From Neorhizobium galegae (GTDB lineage: Bacteria > Pseudomonadota > Alphaproteobacteria > Rhizobiales > Rhizobiaceae), in contig NZ_JAGIPH010000004.1 of assembly GCF_017877135.1 (NCBI RefSeq), positions 186,001 to 250,000 of the forward strand: DNA of 64,000 nt, given 5' to 3'. Each line of letters begins with the position of its first letter. Position 1 is the stretch's first letter. Under the pieces are notes generated by a model. It did not search any database and was not told the DNA's origin. It saw only the letters and a list, made by a program, of their open reading frames with translations. The translations under genes and the position numbers were made by a program. This document shows, in pieces, positions 53,260 through 62,969 of the stretch.

Positions 53260-54726
53260 TCAGGCGCCCAGGCGGCGAAGACCGCCATCCGTGCGGTTGC
53301 CGACGAGGTTCGCATAGATCGCGGCATATTTTTCCGCGCTGCGTTCCCAGGAGAAGCGGGTCTTCATGCCCTGGTTCTGCAGGCGTGCCCAGCTGCGCGT
53401 GTCGGAATAGGTGTCGAGCGCGCGGCGGAGCGCAAGCCTCAGGCCATCGGTATTGACCGGATGAAACTGGAACCCGGTGGCCACGCGCGCAGAGACAGCA
53501 GCATCATTGGCGTCGATGATGGTTTCCGAGAGGCCCCCGGTTCGCGACACCACCGGCACGCAGCCGTAGCGCAGCGCATAGAGCTGGGTGAGGCCGCAGG
53601 GTTCGAAGCGGGATGGCTGCACGATCGCGTCCGATCCGCCATGGATCAGATGGGCGGTGGGCTCATCATAGCCAATATGCACGGCCATGCGTCCGGGGAA
53701 ACGGGCAGCGGTGGCCAGCAGCGCTGCCTCAATGTCATGGTCGCCCTTGCCGAACACGATCAGCTTGCCGCCATTATGGATGATTTCGTCGGCGGTTTCG
53801 GCGAGCATGTCCATGCCCTTCTGCCAGGTCAGCCGGGTGACGGCGGAAAACACCGGCCCTTCGCCATGGTCGAGCCCGAAGCGTTCCAGAAGCACAGCGC
53901 GGTTCTCGCGCTTGCGCTTGAGGCTGGTCCCATCGTAATTGCGCGGCAGGTAGGTGTCGGTTGCGGGGTCCCAGACATCAAGGTCAATGCCGTTGACGAT
54001 GCCGCGGAGAGCCATCACGCGTTCGTTCAGCACGCCGTCCAGCCCCATGCCGAACCGCGGCGTCAAGATTTCGCGGGCATAGGTGGGGCTGACGGTCGTA
54101 ATGGCATCAGCCGTCTGCAGCCCGCCCTTCATATAGCTGATATCGCCGAAATATTCGAGACATTGGGTCGTGTAAGTGCTGGCAGGCAGGCCGATGGCGT
54201 GCAGGCGGTCGACGCCGTACTGCCCCTGGAACGCCAGATTATGAATGGTCAGAACGACCGGCAGGGTGCAGCCCATCTCGCGCATGTAGACGGAGGTCAA
54301 TGCTGCCTGCCAGTCATGGGTATGAACCAGATCCGGCTTCCAGGAGGGCAGGGCGCCATTGGCGATTCCGGCGGCTGCGCGCGACAGGGCAGCAAACCGC
54401 TTCCAGTTGTCCGGATGATCGTTGCCTGCCTCGTCGACGTAGGGCCCGCCCGGACGGTTGAACAGGGCCGGAGCGTCCAGGACGAAAAGGTCGAGGTCAT
54501 CCACCTGCGCATGCAGGAGGCTTGCCTGTTCGCCCAGCAGATCGTCAAAGGCAAGCAGCGGAACCGCGCCCTTGATCTTGTCCATGACGACGGGATAGCC
54601 CGGAAGGAGTGTCGATGTGAAAATTCCGCAGGTCTGCAAGGCCTTGGGAAGCGAGCCGGTCACGTCGGCCAGACCACCCGTCTTGATGAGGGGGAATAGC
54701 TCCGAAGTTACCGATAATACGTTCAT
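53260..54726 (-). CDS. glgA: Glycogen synthase (ADP-glucose)
   Basis: The ATG at 54726 gives 488 residues, the normal GlgA length; the frame is open to 55056 but that extension has no family similarity. GT5 marks are K15-TGGLADVTG, the [13 protein letters not shown] segment, [17 protein letters not shown] and the C-terminal [18 protein letters not shown]. It elongates glycogen with ADP-glucose. A strict EcfG-type promoter at 54861-54886 implies a leader of about 127 bases, and storage synthesis under stress control. No glgB, glgC or glgP lies in the window, so this may be a second glycogen locus. Confidence 0.9.
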   Translation of the reverse strand: MNVLSVTSELFPLIKTGGLADVTGSLPKALQTCGIFTSTLLPGYPVVMDKIKGAVPLLAFDDLLGEQASLLHAQVDDLDLFVLDAPALFNRPGGPYVDEAGNDHPDNWKRFAALSRAAAGIANGALPSWKPDLVHTHDWQAALTSVYMREMGCTLPVVLTIHNLAFQGQYGVDRLHAIGLPASTYTTQCLEYFGDISYMKGGLQTADAITTVSPTYAREILTPRFGMGLDGVLNERVMALRGIVNGIDLDVWDPATDTYLPRNYDGTSLKRKRENRAVLLERFGLDHGEGPVFSAVTRLTWQKGMDMLAETADEIIHNGGKLIVFGKGDHDIEAALLATAARFPGRMAVHIGYDEPTAHLIHGGSDAIVQPSRFEPCGLTQLYALRYGCVPVVSRTGGLSETIIDANDAAVSARVATGFQFHPVNTDGLRLALRRALDTYSDTRSWARLQNQGMKTRFSWERSAEKYAAIYANLVGNRTDGGLRRLGA

Positions 54727-54860
54727 GTGGGGCCTGTCCCTCTCTGGCGCGACCGTCTCTGCTAAACGATCCCGGCCACGCCGAACCCGGCGGTCTATAA
54801 AGCTGATCGGAGCGTTCATCATGGCGAAATCCTGCGCGCGCCTGTCATCGTGTGGTGGCA

Positions 54861-54886
54861 AACGCGCCGGCCATGGGCGACGTTCC
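54861..54886 (-). promoter_or_regulatory. EcfG-type promoter, glgA
   Basis: Minus strand: GGAAC (54886-54882), 17 bases, CGTT (54864-54861). Confidence 0.65.
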
Positions 54887-54932
54887 ATCGGCGGGGGGAA
54901 ATACGGAGGGAGGAAGGCTGGGCCTGCATGCC

Positions 54933-55076
54933 GTGTCCAAACAAAGATCAAAGGAAATTCGGCGCCGTGAATCCCTTCACGACGCAAAGAAGCAATTGAT
55001 GGCAAAGGGTGCGCGACTGTACCGCCGTCTTTGGCAGGGGCACCCGGACCTCGCACGCCGCAGCGCTAAGAAGTGA
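54933..55076 (+). CDS. Possible small basic protein (47 residues)
   Basis: A GTG-started frame encodes a very basic peptide ([19 protein letters not shown]; then [19 protein letters not shown]). The nearest GGAAGG is too far for a good ribosome site and I see no promoter. It lies in the 357-base gap between glgA and the DUF2934 gene. Low confidence. Confidence 0.3.
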   Translation: MSKQRSKEIRRRESLHDAKKQLMAKGARLYRRLWQGHPDLARRSAKK

Positions 55077-55083
55077 CGTGGTG

Positions 55084-55392
55084 TTAAAGACCGGTCTTCT
55101 TCACCGCGCGCGTCTTTGCCGGTGCGGCCGCAGACTTTGCGGCAGCCTTCGGCTTTGCCTTGGCGGGAGCGGTATCGATGACGGGATCGGTTGGCGCCGG
55201 CTCAACGGCGATCGATTTGGCTGCGTTCGTCTTGGCAGCGCTTGTTTTTGCGCCCTTTTTGCCAGATGCACTTGCCGCTTCAAATTCCTTGCGTGCCTGT
55301 TCCCAATGCTCGGCATCCTTGCCGTGGGTGTAACCGTCAGCCTCCCATAATGCATAGGCCCGGTTTCTGATCCACTCTTCCGAATCCGCCAT
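55084..55392 (-). CDS. DUF2934-family protein
   Basis: From the ATG at 55392 (GGAG six bases upstream) the gene encodes 102 residues. The N-terminal part has the DUF2934 motif: EEWIRNRAYALWEADGYTHG then AEHWEQARKEF. The rest is a lysine/alanine-rich tail (KKGAKTSAAKTNAAK, AKAKPKAAAKSAAA), like histone H1-type tails, which could bind DNA or RNA. A strict EcfG-type promoter gives a leader of about 20 bases. Confidence 0.78.
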   Translation of the reverse strand: MADSEEWIRNRAYALWEADGYTHGKDAEHWEQARKEFEAASASGKKGAKTSAAKTNAAKSIAVEPAPTDPVIDTAPAKAKPKAAAKSAAAPAKTRAVKKTGL

Positions 55393-55419
55393 CGTCGTCT
55401 CCATTTGCCCGAGCATCGA

Positions 55420-55444
55420 AACGCGCACTTTTCGTAAAAGTTCC
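55420..55444 (-). promoter_or_regulatory. EcfG-type promoter, DUF2934 gene
   Basis: Minus strand: GGAAC (55444-55440), 16 bases, CGTT (55423-55420). Confidence 0.78.
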
Positions 55445-55518
55445 AGCGCCGACGAATTTTGTGCGCTGCGGTGGCAACTGGCAACCCGCCGGGAGGGGAA
55501 TTTTTTATAAAAAGACGT

Positions 55519-55543
55519 GGAACCTTCGGTGTCCCTTGCGGTT
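55519..55543 (+). promoter_or_regulatory. EcfG-type promoter, 73-residue protein gene
   Basis: GGAAC (55519-55523), 16 bases, GGTT (55540-55543); leader about 21 bases to the ATG at 55572. Confidence 0.65.
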
Positions 55544-55571
55544 TAAACGCCAGGGTGAGGAGGCCCGTTCC

Positions 55572-55793
55572 ATGGAAAAATGTGTCGATATCATTCCCCA
55601 CGCCACCGGCTGGATCTACATGCTGAATGGAAAACCGTCGGCATCATATCCGTCCTATAGCTTGGCGTTGAGCGCTGCCAAGCGCCATGCGCAGGATGAA
55701 CTGGAGACGCTGCGCCGTCCGGTGTTCCGCCGACAGGAGGTGAACGGCGATATGACGCGGGTGATGCCGCAGCAGCCCGGCGCCGCTCTCTGA
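55572..55793 (+). CDS. Small protein, DUF2188-like pattern
   Basis: GAGGAGG precedes the ATG by nine bases. The 73-residue product has a beta-beta-alpha pattern (IIPHATGWIYMLNGKPSAS, then YSLALSAAKRHAQDEL) similar to DUF2188 proteins in which a query sequence xxGxAxxxxxTxxEAxxxA is typical; the match is by eye. Function unknown. The near-consensus stress promoter and the strong ribosome site support it. Confidence 0.65.
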   Translation: MEKCVDIIPHATGWIYMLNGKPSASYPSYSLALSAAKRHAQDELETLRRPVFRRQEVNGDMTRVMPQQPGAAL

Positions 55794-55843
55794 GCGCTGA
55801 GCGCCTTCGCCAGCCATGTCGCCTCTTTGATTTCAAGACAGTA

Positions 55844-55878
55844 AAAAGCCCGCCACTCCGAGAGACTGGCGGGCTTTT
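55844..55878. terminator. Bidirectional terminator
   Basis: Arms AAAAGCCCGCCA (55844-55855) and TGGCGGGCTTTT (55867-55878) between the 73-residue protein gene and the convergent DUF892 gene. Confidence 0.8.
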
Positions 55879-55938
55879 CACTATTTAGACTTGAGGCAGT
55901 GCCTGCGGCTCACGCACCGGCGAGCCGCAGATGAGACC

Positions 55939-56436
55939 TCAGGCGGCCTTCTTGGCGGCAATGTTCACGGCGCTGCCGGCCAGCGTGGTCAAGGTGGCGT
56001 CGGTCTTGCTTTCCTCGGAAAGCGTTTCCTCAAGAAGGGTTACTGCGTCCTTGAGGCTGAGCTGCTTTGCCCAGGCGACTAGCGTGCCGTAGCGGCTGAT
56101 TTCATAGTGTTCGACAGCCTGTGCTGCGGCCAGAAGGCCGGCGTCGAGGGCGGGAGTGCCCTTGAATTCTTCAAGGATTTCCTCGCCCTCTTCAAGAATG
56201 CCTTCGATGGCGGCGCAGGTTTTGCCGCGGGCGCGCTTGCCGATCAGTTCAAACACCTGCTGAAGGCGCTCGATCTGGCCATCGGTTTCTTCCTTGTGCG
56301 TCAGGAAAGCCTGCTTCAGCTTTTCGTCCTGGGCGCCACGCGCCATCTTCGGCAGTGCCTTGGAAATCTTGCGCTCGGCGTAATAGATGTCTTTCAGGGT
56401 TTCGTAAAACAGATCATCAAGGGTCTTGGTCGCCAT
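55939..56436 (-). CDS. DUF892 / YciE-type ferritin-like protein (second copy)
   Basis: The 165-residue helical protein is a canonical DUF892 member: TLDDLFYETLKDIYYAERKISKALPKM at the N-terminus (residues 4-30), AFLTHKEETDGQIERLQQVFELIGK, EHYEISRYGTLVAWAKQL and a final TLSEESKTDATLTTLA. It differs clearly from the copy at 30756, which is shorter in these motifs. A stress-type promoter (GGAAC-N16-GGTT) lies upstream. It likely binds a di-iron centre and acts in oxidative or osmotic stress. Confidence 0.88.
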   Translation of the reverse strand: MATKTLDDLFYETLKDIYYAERKISKALPKMARGAQDEKLKQAFLTHKEETDGQIERLQQVFELIGKRARGKTCAAIEGILEEGEEILEEFKGTPALDAGLLAAAQAVEHYEISRYGTLVAWAKQLSLKDAVTLLEETLSEESKTDATLTTLAGSAVNIAAKKAA

Positions 56437-56495
56437 GGTCGGTGTCTCCTCAGCGGGTTTTGGGGAATAGCGTGGCGCGTGAAGCGCAAGGGTGT

Positions 56496-56520
56496 AACCG
56501 GCCGGTCACCACAATGTTCC
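56496..56520 (-). promoter_or_regulatory. EcfG-type promoter, second DUF892 gene
   Basis: Minus strand: GGAAC (56520-56516), 16 bases, GGTT (56499-56496). Confidence 0.65.
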
Positions 56521-56612
56521 ATACTGCGCCGCAAAATTGCGCCAGTTGCCGGCTGACCGACGCGTCGCGCGGCGGTTGTCGTCTGTTCGACCTTTCCGGG
56601 ACGCAACCTTCA

Positions 56613-56637
56613 GGAACGATGACAGGGGGCAGATGTT
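56613..56637 (+). promoter_or_regulatory. EcfG-type promoter candidate, 109-residue protein gene
   Basis: GGAAC (56613-56617), 16 bases, TGTT (56634-56637); leader about 31 bases. Confidence 0.5.
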
Positions 56638-56675
56638 TTATGGCTGCCTTGATCAAACGTTGAGAGGATTTGGAA

Positions 56676-57005
56676 ATGCAGACGATGAAGATCTACCGGC
56701 TGGTGCCGAGCGCCCCATTGGATGATCCGCAGTGGATGGATCGCCCACCGCAGGGGGAAGTGGTCGTGCGGGCACTGACGGCCGGCGACGCACGGCTGGT
56801 CGCCACGGACGCGGAACTGGATTTCACCGAGATCGATGCCAGTCCCGCCGAGGGAAACTCCACCCGCATGGCAAGCGCCTTTCGGAGCGAAAAGCTTTAT
56901 ACCGTCATCGAGGATCTCTCCGGCCGGTTTCCAACCGAGGGTCCGCGGGAAGTTCTGGATGGCGTGGTGCGGATCGACACGATCCTGCCGCTGCAGGTCG
57001 ACTAA
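56676..57005 (+). CDS. Protein of unknown function (109 residues)
   Basis: The ATG at 56676 follows GAGAGGA. The product is an alpha/beta protein (MKIYRLVPSAPLDDPQW, GEVVVRALTAGDARLVA, EKLYTVIEDLSGRFP, GVVRIDTILPL). It resembles small rhizobial proteins of unknown role; I cannot name the family. A stem-loop follows the stop. Confidence 0.7.
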   Translation: MQTMKIYRLVPSAPLDDPQWMDRPPQGEVVVRALTAGDARLVATDAELDFTEIDASPAEGNSTRMASAFRSEKLYTVIEDLSGRFPTEGPREVLDGVVRIDTILPLQVD

Positions 57006-57011
57006 ACAGAC

Positions 57012-57042
57012 GGCAGCGTCGACGCGCGCCGGACGCTGCCTT
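57012..57042. terminator. Stem-loop after the 109-residue protein gene
   Basis: Arms GGCAGCGTC (57012-57020) and GACGCTGCC (57032-57040), followed by TT only. Confidence 0.5.
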
Positions 57043-57054
57043 GCTCGCCTCAGC

Positions 57055-57231
57055 TCAGTCCTGTTGGTCGATCTTTTCGTTCAGCGCCTTCTGCAGCTGA
57101 AGCGCCAGGTCGAGCAGGCGATCGGGAACCGGCTCTTTTTCGATCTCGCCGAGGAGATCGGCAACCTTGCCGCTGACCTTGTTTCCCAGAATTGTTTTTC
57201 CGCCGGTCATTTTTTCCGAATTTCTCGTCAT
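57055..57231 (-). CDS. NepR-like small protein, possible anti-sigma factor
   Basis: From the ATG at 57231 (GAGG upstream) the gene encodes 58 residues. Its C-terminal half, KVADLLGEIEKEPVPDRLLD then LALQLQKAL, follows the NepR pattern in which a helix, the EPVPDR hinge and a second L-rich helix wrap the sigma factor. Size and closeness (0.7 kb) to an EcfG-like sigma gene fit a NepR role. However, the first-helix LRxxY motif is replaced by VADLLG, no phyR is adjacent, and no stress promoter is visible. It could also be an unrelated small helical protein. Confidence 0.5.
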   Translation of the reverse strand: MTRNSEKMTGGKTILGNKVSGKVADLLGEIEKEPVPDRLLDLALQLQKALNEKIDQQD

Positions 57232-57414
57232 CCCGACCTCTCGGCGGAGCCTTGTGTGCGTGCGTCGGTTGCGCGGCGCGGCAGTGGCGTCCGGCAGCAA
57301 CCTCTAAACTACTGGAAAGCGCGGAATGGGCTTGCTTGTCAATGGGCAGCGCACGCAAAGCGACGCCCGGCTGCGCGATCGGCCGCCGGGCGTGACTTAT
57401 CGATCAGATTTGGA

Positions 57415-58472
<1,058 letters not shown>

Positions 58473-58535
58473 AGTACACCTCCTCGTCTTGAGGACGCAT
58501 TGGAACGCCCTACTGGAAAGTTTCAGACACGCTCT

Positions 58536-58561
58536 GGAACCTTTTGACGATGGATGCCGTT
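58536..58561 (+). promoter_or_regulatory. EcfG-type promoter, gcd
   Basis: GGAAC (58536-58540), 17 bases, CGTT (58558-58561); leader about 52 bases. Confidence 0.7.
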
Positions 58562-58620
58562 ACCGGCGCGGGTATGGCCAGTGGCCATGGCCTTCCGCAC
58601 ACTATTTTGGGATTTTCAAT

Positions 58621-60966
58621 ATGTCCGTTACGATCACAGCGGTCCTGTTCTCCTTGATCGGGATTGCTCTGGCCGCCGGTGGCGCCCAGCTCATGATGCT
58701 GGGTGGGAGTGTCTATTACCTCATCACCGGCATTGCTTTTCTCCTCACCGCCATCCTGCTTTTCCTGCGGCGCGCTGCAGCGCTTTGGCTTTATTCGCTG
58801 ATCATTCTCGGCTCGCTCGGCTGGTCGTTGTGGGAAGTTGGCTTCGACTGGTGGCAGCTTGGCCCGCGCGGCGGTGTCATCATCGTGCTCGGCATGTGGT
58901 TGCTCACCCCATGGATCCGCAGGCCTCTGGGCTTCAAGAGCCCGACGACCGGTTTTAGCTATGGCGCAAGCGCCGGCCCGCTTGGGGCCTCCGTAGCGCT
59001 TGCCATCGTCATCGCGGTCATCTCTATGGTGGTCAATACGACGGACACCCACGGCAACCTGCCGCAGGACCAGGTAGCCGCAGCACCCAATCTGGGAGGC
59101 GACGTTCCGCCCGGCGAATGGCATCAGTACGGACGCACACCTTACGGTCAGCGATACTCGCCGCTGGATCAGGTGAATGTCGACAATGTTTCCAAACTGC
59201 AGGAAGTCTGGCGTTTCCAGACTGGCGACGTCAAGCTGCCGCAGGATGTGGGCGAAACGACCTATCAGGTCACCCCGCTCAAGGTCGGTAATTCGCTCTA
59301 TGTATGCACGCCGCATAACTGGGCGATCGCCATCGACGCGACAACCGGCAAGCAGATTTGGAAATTCGACAGCAATTCCGGTCTCAACCCGGACCGTCAG
59401 CACCAGACCTGCCGCGGTGTAACCTATTATGCCGATCCGGCGGCCGCACCGGATGCGCCCTGCGCCACGCGCGTCTATCTGCCGACATCCGATGCCCGGC
59501 TGATCGCGCTCGACGCCAAGAACGGCCAGGTCTGCACGACCTTTGCCGACAATGGCACGCTGCGTCTGCAGGCCGGCATGCGCTATAATCCGGCCGGTTA
59601 TTATTACTCGACCTCTCCGCCGGTCATTGTCGGCGGCAAGATCATCATTGGCGGTGCCGTCAACGACAATTACTCCACCCATTCGCAGTCCGGCGTCATC
59701 CGCGCCTTTGACGTGAACACCGGTGCCCTGGTGTGGAACTGGGATTCCGGCAATCCGACGCAGACGGCTCCTTTGCCGGAGGGCCAGAGCTATACGACCA
59801 ACTCCCCCAACAGCTGGTCGGTGTTCAGCTATGACGAGGCTCTCGGGCTCGTCTATATTCCGCTCGGCAATCAGGTGCCTGACCAGCTCGGCATGAACCG
59901 CTCGGAAAGTGTGGAGAAATATTCCTCCTCCATCGTGGCGCTCGACATCAACACCGGTGCCGATCGCTGGGTGCGCCAGACCGTGCATCATGACCTCTGG
60001 GACATGGACGTGCCGGCGCAGCCGGTGCTGATGGATCTGACCAAGTCCGATGGCACTCAGGTACCGGCCCTGATCGGCCCGACCAAGCAGGGTGACATCT
60101 ATGTGCTGGACCGCCGCACGGGCGAACCGATCATCGATGTCAGCGAAAAGCCGGCTCCGGGCGGCGCGATCCCCGAGGATCATACCTCGCCCACGCAGCC
60201 GATCTCGGCGCTCAACTTCCGCCCGCGCACGCTGGAAGGCCGCGACATGTGGGGCGTCACCATGTTTGACCAGCTGGTGTGCCGCATCCGCCTGAAGCAG
60301 ATGAAATACGAAGGCCAGTACACGCCGCCCTCGCTGCAGGGAACGATCGTCTATCCCGGCAATTTCGGCACCTTCAACTGGGGTTCCGTGGCGGTCGATC
60401 CGGAGCGCATGGTGATGTTCGGCATGCCGACCTACCTTGCCTTCACCTCGCAGCTCGTTCCGCGTTCGGAAGTTCCGCCGAAGGGATCGGACGAGAAGGG
60501 GTCGGAACAGGGCCTCAACCGCAACGAAGGTGCACCATATGCCGTGCGCATGGGACCCTTCCTCGGCCCGCTGCAGATCCCCTGCCAGGCACCGCCATGG
60601 GGTTATGTCGCAGGGACCAACCTGCGCACCGGCGACATCGCCTACAAGCTGAAGAACGGCACCGTCTACGACATGACGCCGCTGCCGCTGCCCTTCAAGC
60701 TCGGCGTTCCGGGCATCGGCGGCCCGATGATCACCAAGGGCGGCGTTGCCTTCCTGGGGGCTGCCGTCGACAACTACCTGCGGGCCTACAACCTCACCAA
60801 TGGCGAGCAGCTGTGGGAAGCACGGCTTCCGGCCGGTGGCCAGTCCACGCCGATGACCTATTCGGTGGATGACGGTCGCCAGTTCGTGGTGATGGTCGCC
60901 GGTGGTCATGGCTCGGTCGGCACCAAGGCCGGTGATTATGTTATCGCCTATGCCCTGCCGCGCTAA
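58621..60966 (+). CDS. gcd: Membrane-bound PQQ-dependent glucose dehydrogenase
   Basis: The ATG at 58621 gives 781 residues. Five membrane helices (about 1-145) anchor an eight-bladed quinoprotein domain in the periplasm: GEWHQYGRTPYGQRYSPLDQ begins it, and QTVHHDLWDMDVPAQP holds the catalytic aspartate. Repeated tryptophan-docking stretches such as GALVWNWDSGNPTQ follow. The enzyme oxidises glucose to gluconolactone and passes electrons to ubiquinone. The ribosome site is weak (GGG). No PQQ synthesis genes are in the window. A perfect stress promoter in front suggests sigma-controlled expression. Confidence 0.9.
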   Translation: MSVTITAVLFSLIGIALAAGGAQLMMLGGSVYYLITGIAFLLTAILLFLRRAAALWLYSLIILGSLGWSLWEVGFDWWQLGPRGGVIIVLGMWLLTPWIRRPLGFKSPTTGFSYGASAGPLGASVALAIVIAVISMVVNTTDTHGNLPQDQVAAAPNLGGDVPPGEWHQYGRTPYGQRYSPLDQVNVDNVSKLQEVWRFQTGDVKLPQDVGETTYQVTPLKVGNSLYVCTPHNWAIAIDATTGKQIWKFDSNSGLNPDRQHQTCRGVTYYADPAAAPDAPCATRVYLPTSDARLIALDAKNGQVCTTFADNGTLRLQAGMRYNPAGYYYSTSPPVIVGGKIIIGGAVNDNYSTHSQSGVIRAFDVNTGALVWNWDSGNPTQTAPLPEGQSYTTNSPNSWSVFSYDEALGLVYIPLGNQVPDQLGMNRSESVEKYSSSIVALDINTGADRWVRQTVHHDLWDMDVPAQPVLMDLTKSDGTQVPALIGPTKQGDIYVLDRRTGEPIIDVSEKPAPGGAIPEDHTSPTQPISALNFRPRTLEGRDMWGVTMFDQLVCRIRLKQMKYEGQYTPPSLQGTIVYPGNFGTFNWGSVAVDPERMVMFGMPTYLAFTSQLVPRSEVPPKGSDEKGSEQGLNRNEGAPYAVRMGPFLGPLQIPCQAPPWGYVAGTNLRTGDIAYKLKNGTVYDMTPLPLPFKLGVPGIGGPMITKGGVAFLGAAVDNYLRAYNLTNGEQLWEARLPAGGQSTPMTYSVDDGRQFVVMVAGGHGSVGTKAGDYVIAYALPR

Positions 60967-60983
60967 GCCTCGGCATTCATGAG

Positions 60984-61021
60984 AAAAGCCCGGCGCGTGA
61001 GGCTCACGCGCCGGGCTTTTT
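60984..61021. terminator. Strong bidirectional terminator after gcd
   Basis: Arms of 17 bases, starting AAAAGCCCGGCGCG (60984-61000) and ending CGCCGGGCTTTT (61004-61020), with a 3-base loop and a T run, between gcd and the convergent BON gene. Confidence 0.9.
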
Positions 61022-61045
61022 GCGTTGAAGGCAGCCTGGAAAAGG

Positions 61046-61321
61046 TCAGAGAGGCTGCTGGGCCGTAATGCTGTTGACGACCGACCGGATGCCCGGCACG
61101 GACAGAGCCACTTCTTCGGCGCGGGTCACTTCGCCCGGACGAAGCACGCGTCCCGCAAGATTTGCCTGAGAGCCTTTGACGGTGACGGTGACATCGGTGG
61201 CGTCAAGGCCGCCGGCGCCCGCAAGGGCTGCGGCAACGGCGGTTTCCAGCGCCGCCTGCGACGGAACCTCACGCTCCACCGTCGGCTCCAGTTCATGAAA
61301 AGTCTGTGGTTTGAAAACCAT
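61046..61321 (-). CDS. BON-domain protein
   Basis: AGGAGG precedes the ATG by eight bases. The 91-residue product has one BON domain (about 22-88): LETAVAAALAGAGGLDATDV, VTVKGSQANLAGRVLRPGEV and AEEVALSVPGIRSVVN. There is no signal peptide, so it is cytoplasmic, unlike OsmY. BON domains bind membranes or ligands and occur in stress proteins. A near-consensus stress promoter (TGAAC-N16-CGTT) gives a leader of about 24 bases. Confidence 0.82.
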   Translation of the reverse strand: MVFKPQTFHELEPTVEREVPSQAALETAVAAALAGAGGLDATDVTVTVKGSQANLAGRVLRPGEVTRAEEVALSVPGIRSVVNSITAQQPL

Positions 61322-61352
61322 GCGGTGTCCTCCTGATGTTGCGTGCTATTCT

Positions 61353-61377
61353 AACGTCTGAAGGCGACCTTGGTTCA
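61353..61377 (-). promoter_or_regulatory. Near-consensus EcfG-type promoter, BON gene
   Basis: Minus strand: TGAAC (61377-61373, one mismatch), 16 bases, CGTT (61356-61353). Its -35 overlaps the end of the upstream kinase gene. Confidence 0.45.
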
Positions 61378-62931
61378 GCCGGCCTGCAGGGCAGAGGCGA
61401 TGGACGCCTTCAGCTGCTGCTGCGAAAACGGCTTAGGAAGCCGGGGAAGCTGGATGGTTTCGCCGGACGGCAGCTCCGCATAGCCAGTTGCGAGCACGAT
61501 CGGCAAACGAGGCTGGGATACGCGAATGCGGTGCGCAAGTTCGGCCCCCGTCATCTTCGGCATGGAGTGGTCGGTGATCACCATGTCCACCATCGTGCCA
61601 CCTTCGAGGACCTTCAGCGCCTCTTCTCCATTATACGCCTCGATCACGGTGTGGCCGAGATCCTCCAGCATGAGCGTGGTGTTCATGAGCACAAGCGCAT
61701 CGTCATCGACGGCGAGAATAGTGAGCGCGCGGTCGAGGATCGGGCTGTCAAACATGGGGATTACCTCTTCCTTCGGCAGCACGTGCACTGCATCTTTCTG
61801 AACGATCGCTGGAAGCAGCATGGTGACGGTGGTGCCGACGCCCTTTTCGCTCTCCAGCCGTAATTGCCCGCCGGATTGTTCCGTCAGGCCCTGAACCATG
61901 GAAAGGCCGAGCCCGGTGCCCTTGCCGATCCCCTTGGTGGTGAAGAAGGGGCTTGTCGCCCGCTCCAGCGTCTGCGCATCCATGCCTTCGCCACGGTCGT
62001 TCACCGATACCGCCACGTAGATGCCGCTCGCCAGCATTCCCTGGGGTTCGCTCAGGTGCTGAGCCGCGGCGGAAATGCGGATCGTGCCGCCGCCCGGCAT
62101 GGCATCGCGCGCATTGACGACGAGGTTGATCAGCGCCGTTTCGAACTGGTTGGCATCGGTGAGAATATAGGGGAGGTCGGCCTCATAGGAGGCCTCGATG
62201 GCCGTGTTGGCGTCCAGTGACCGACGCATCAGCTCCAGCATGCCTTCGATCGACTCTTCCACATCGATGGTCCGGACATCCAGCTCCTGCCGGCGCGAAA
62301 AGGCCAGCAGCCTCTGTGTCAGTGCTGCCCCGCGCTCGGCGCCGCGAATGGCGTTGGCCACAAGCGGCGTGAGCTGTGGATCGGCGGGCAGTCGTTTTTC
62401 GAGGATCTGCAGGCTGCCGAGCACGGCCATCAGCAGATTGTTGAAGTCATGCGCAATGCCGCCCGTCAGCTGCCCTATGGCTTCCACCTTCTGGGCCTGA
62501 AACAGATCTTCGCGCGCTTTGGCGAGCGCCAGTTGCGTGTCGCGCTTCTCGCTGATGTCGCGGGTGATCTTGGCAAATCCGAGCAGCGTGCCGTCTTCAT
62601 CCCGAATGGCGTCGATCAGCACATTCGCCCAGAAGCGGCTGCCATCCTTGCGAACGCGCCAGCCCTCCTTTTCGAAGCGTCCAATGCTGGTTGCAACGGC
62701 AAGGCCTTTTTCCGGGGCGCCGCTGGCACGGTCTTCCGGCGTATAGAAGCGGGAAAAGTGCTCCCCAATGATTTCCGACGCCGTATAGCCTTTCACGCGC
62801 TCGGCGCCCGGGTTCCAGCTGGCCACATGACCCTGAGGGTCGATCATGTAGATGGCATAATCGCTAATGGAATTGATCAGCAGCCGCGCGTGATCGTGTG
62901 TTGCCAGCTGCTCCTTTAGGCCATCGGCCAT
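61375..62931 (-). CDS. PAS hybrid histidine kinase with receiver domain
   Basis: The 518-residue cytoplasmic protein has a PAS domain (about 15-130; YAIYMIDPQGHVASWNPGAER), HisKA ([19 protein letters not shown]; histidine near 170), HATPase ([14 protein letters not shown]) and a C-terminal receiver (DMVITDHSMPKMTG, lysine in PRLPKPF). It is related in layout to the hybrid FixL at 3348 but lacks the heme-PAS motif. A strict EcfG-type promoter lies 31 bases or more upstream, so the kinase itself is likely stress-induced. Its output partner is unknown. Confidence 0.87.
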   Translation of the reverse strand: MADGLKEQLATHDHARLLINSISDYAIYMIDPQGHVASWNPGAERVKGYTASEIIGEHFSRFYTPEDRASGAPEKGLAVATSIGRFEKEGWRVRKDGSRFWANVLIDAIRDEDGTLLGFAKITRDISEKRDTQLALAKAREDLFQAQKVEAIGQLTGGIAHDFNNLLMAVLGSLQILEKRLPADPQLTPLVANAIRGAERGAALTQRLLAFSRRQELDVRTIDVEESIEGMLELMRRSLDANTAIEASYEADLPYILTDANQFETALINLVVNARDAMPGGGTIRISAAAQHLSEPQGMLASGIYVAVSVNDRGEGMDAQTLERATSPFFTTKGIGKGTGLGLSMVQGLTEQSGGQLRLESEKGVGTTVTMLLPAIVQKDAVHVLPKEEVIPMFDSPILDRALTILAVDDDALVLMNTTLMLEDLGHTVIEAYNGEEALKVLEGGTMVDMVITDHSMPKMTGAELAHRIRVSQPRLPIVLATGYAELPSGETIQLPRLPKPFSQQQLKASIASALQAG

Positions 62932-62969
62932 TGCGCCCCCATCCTCGCCTACATTTTGCGGCTCTTATA

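Noticed and set aside
54727..55056. N-terminal extension of GlgA to 598 residues
   Set aside because: GlgA proteins start at MNVLSV-type sequence; the extension has no family features and covers the stress promoter.
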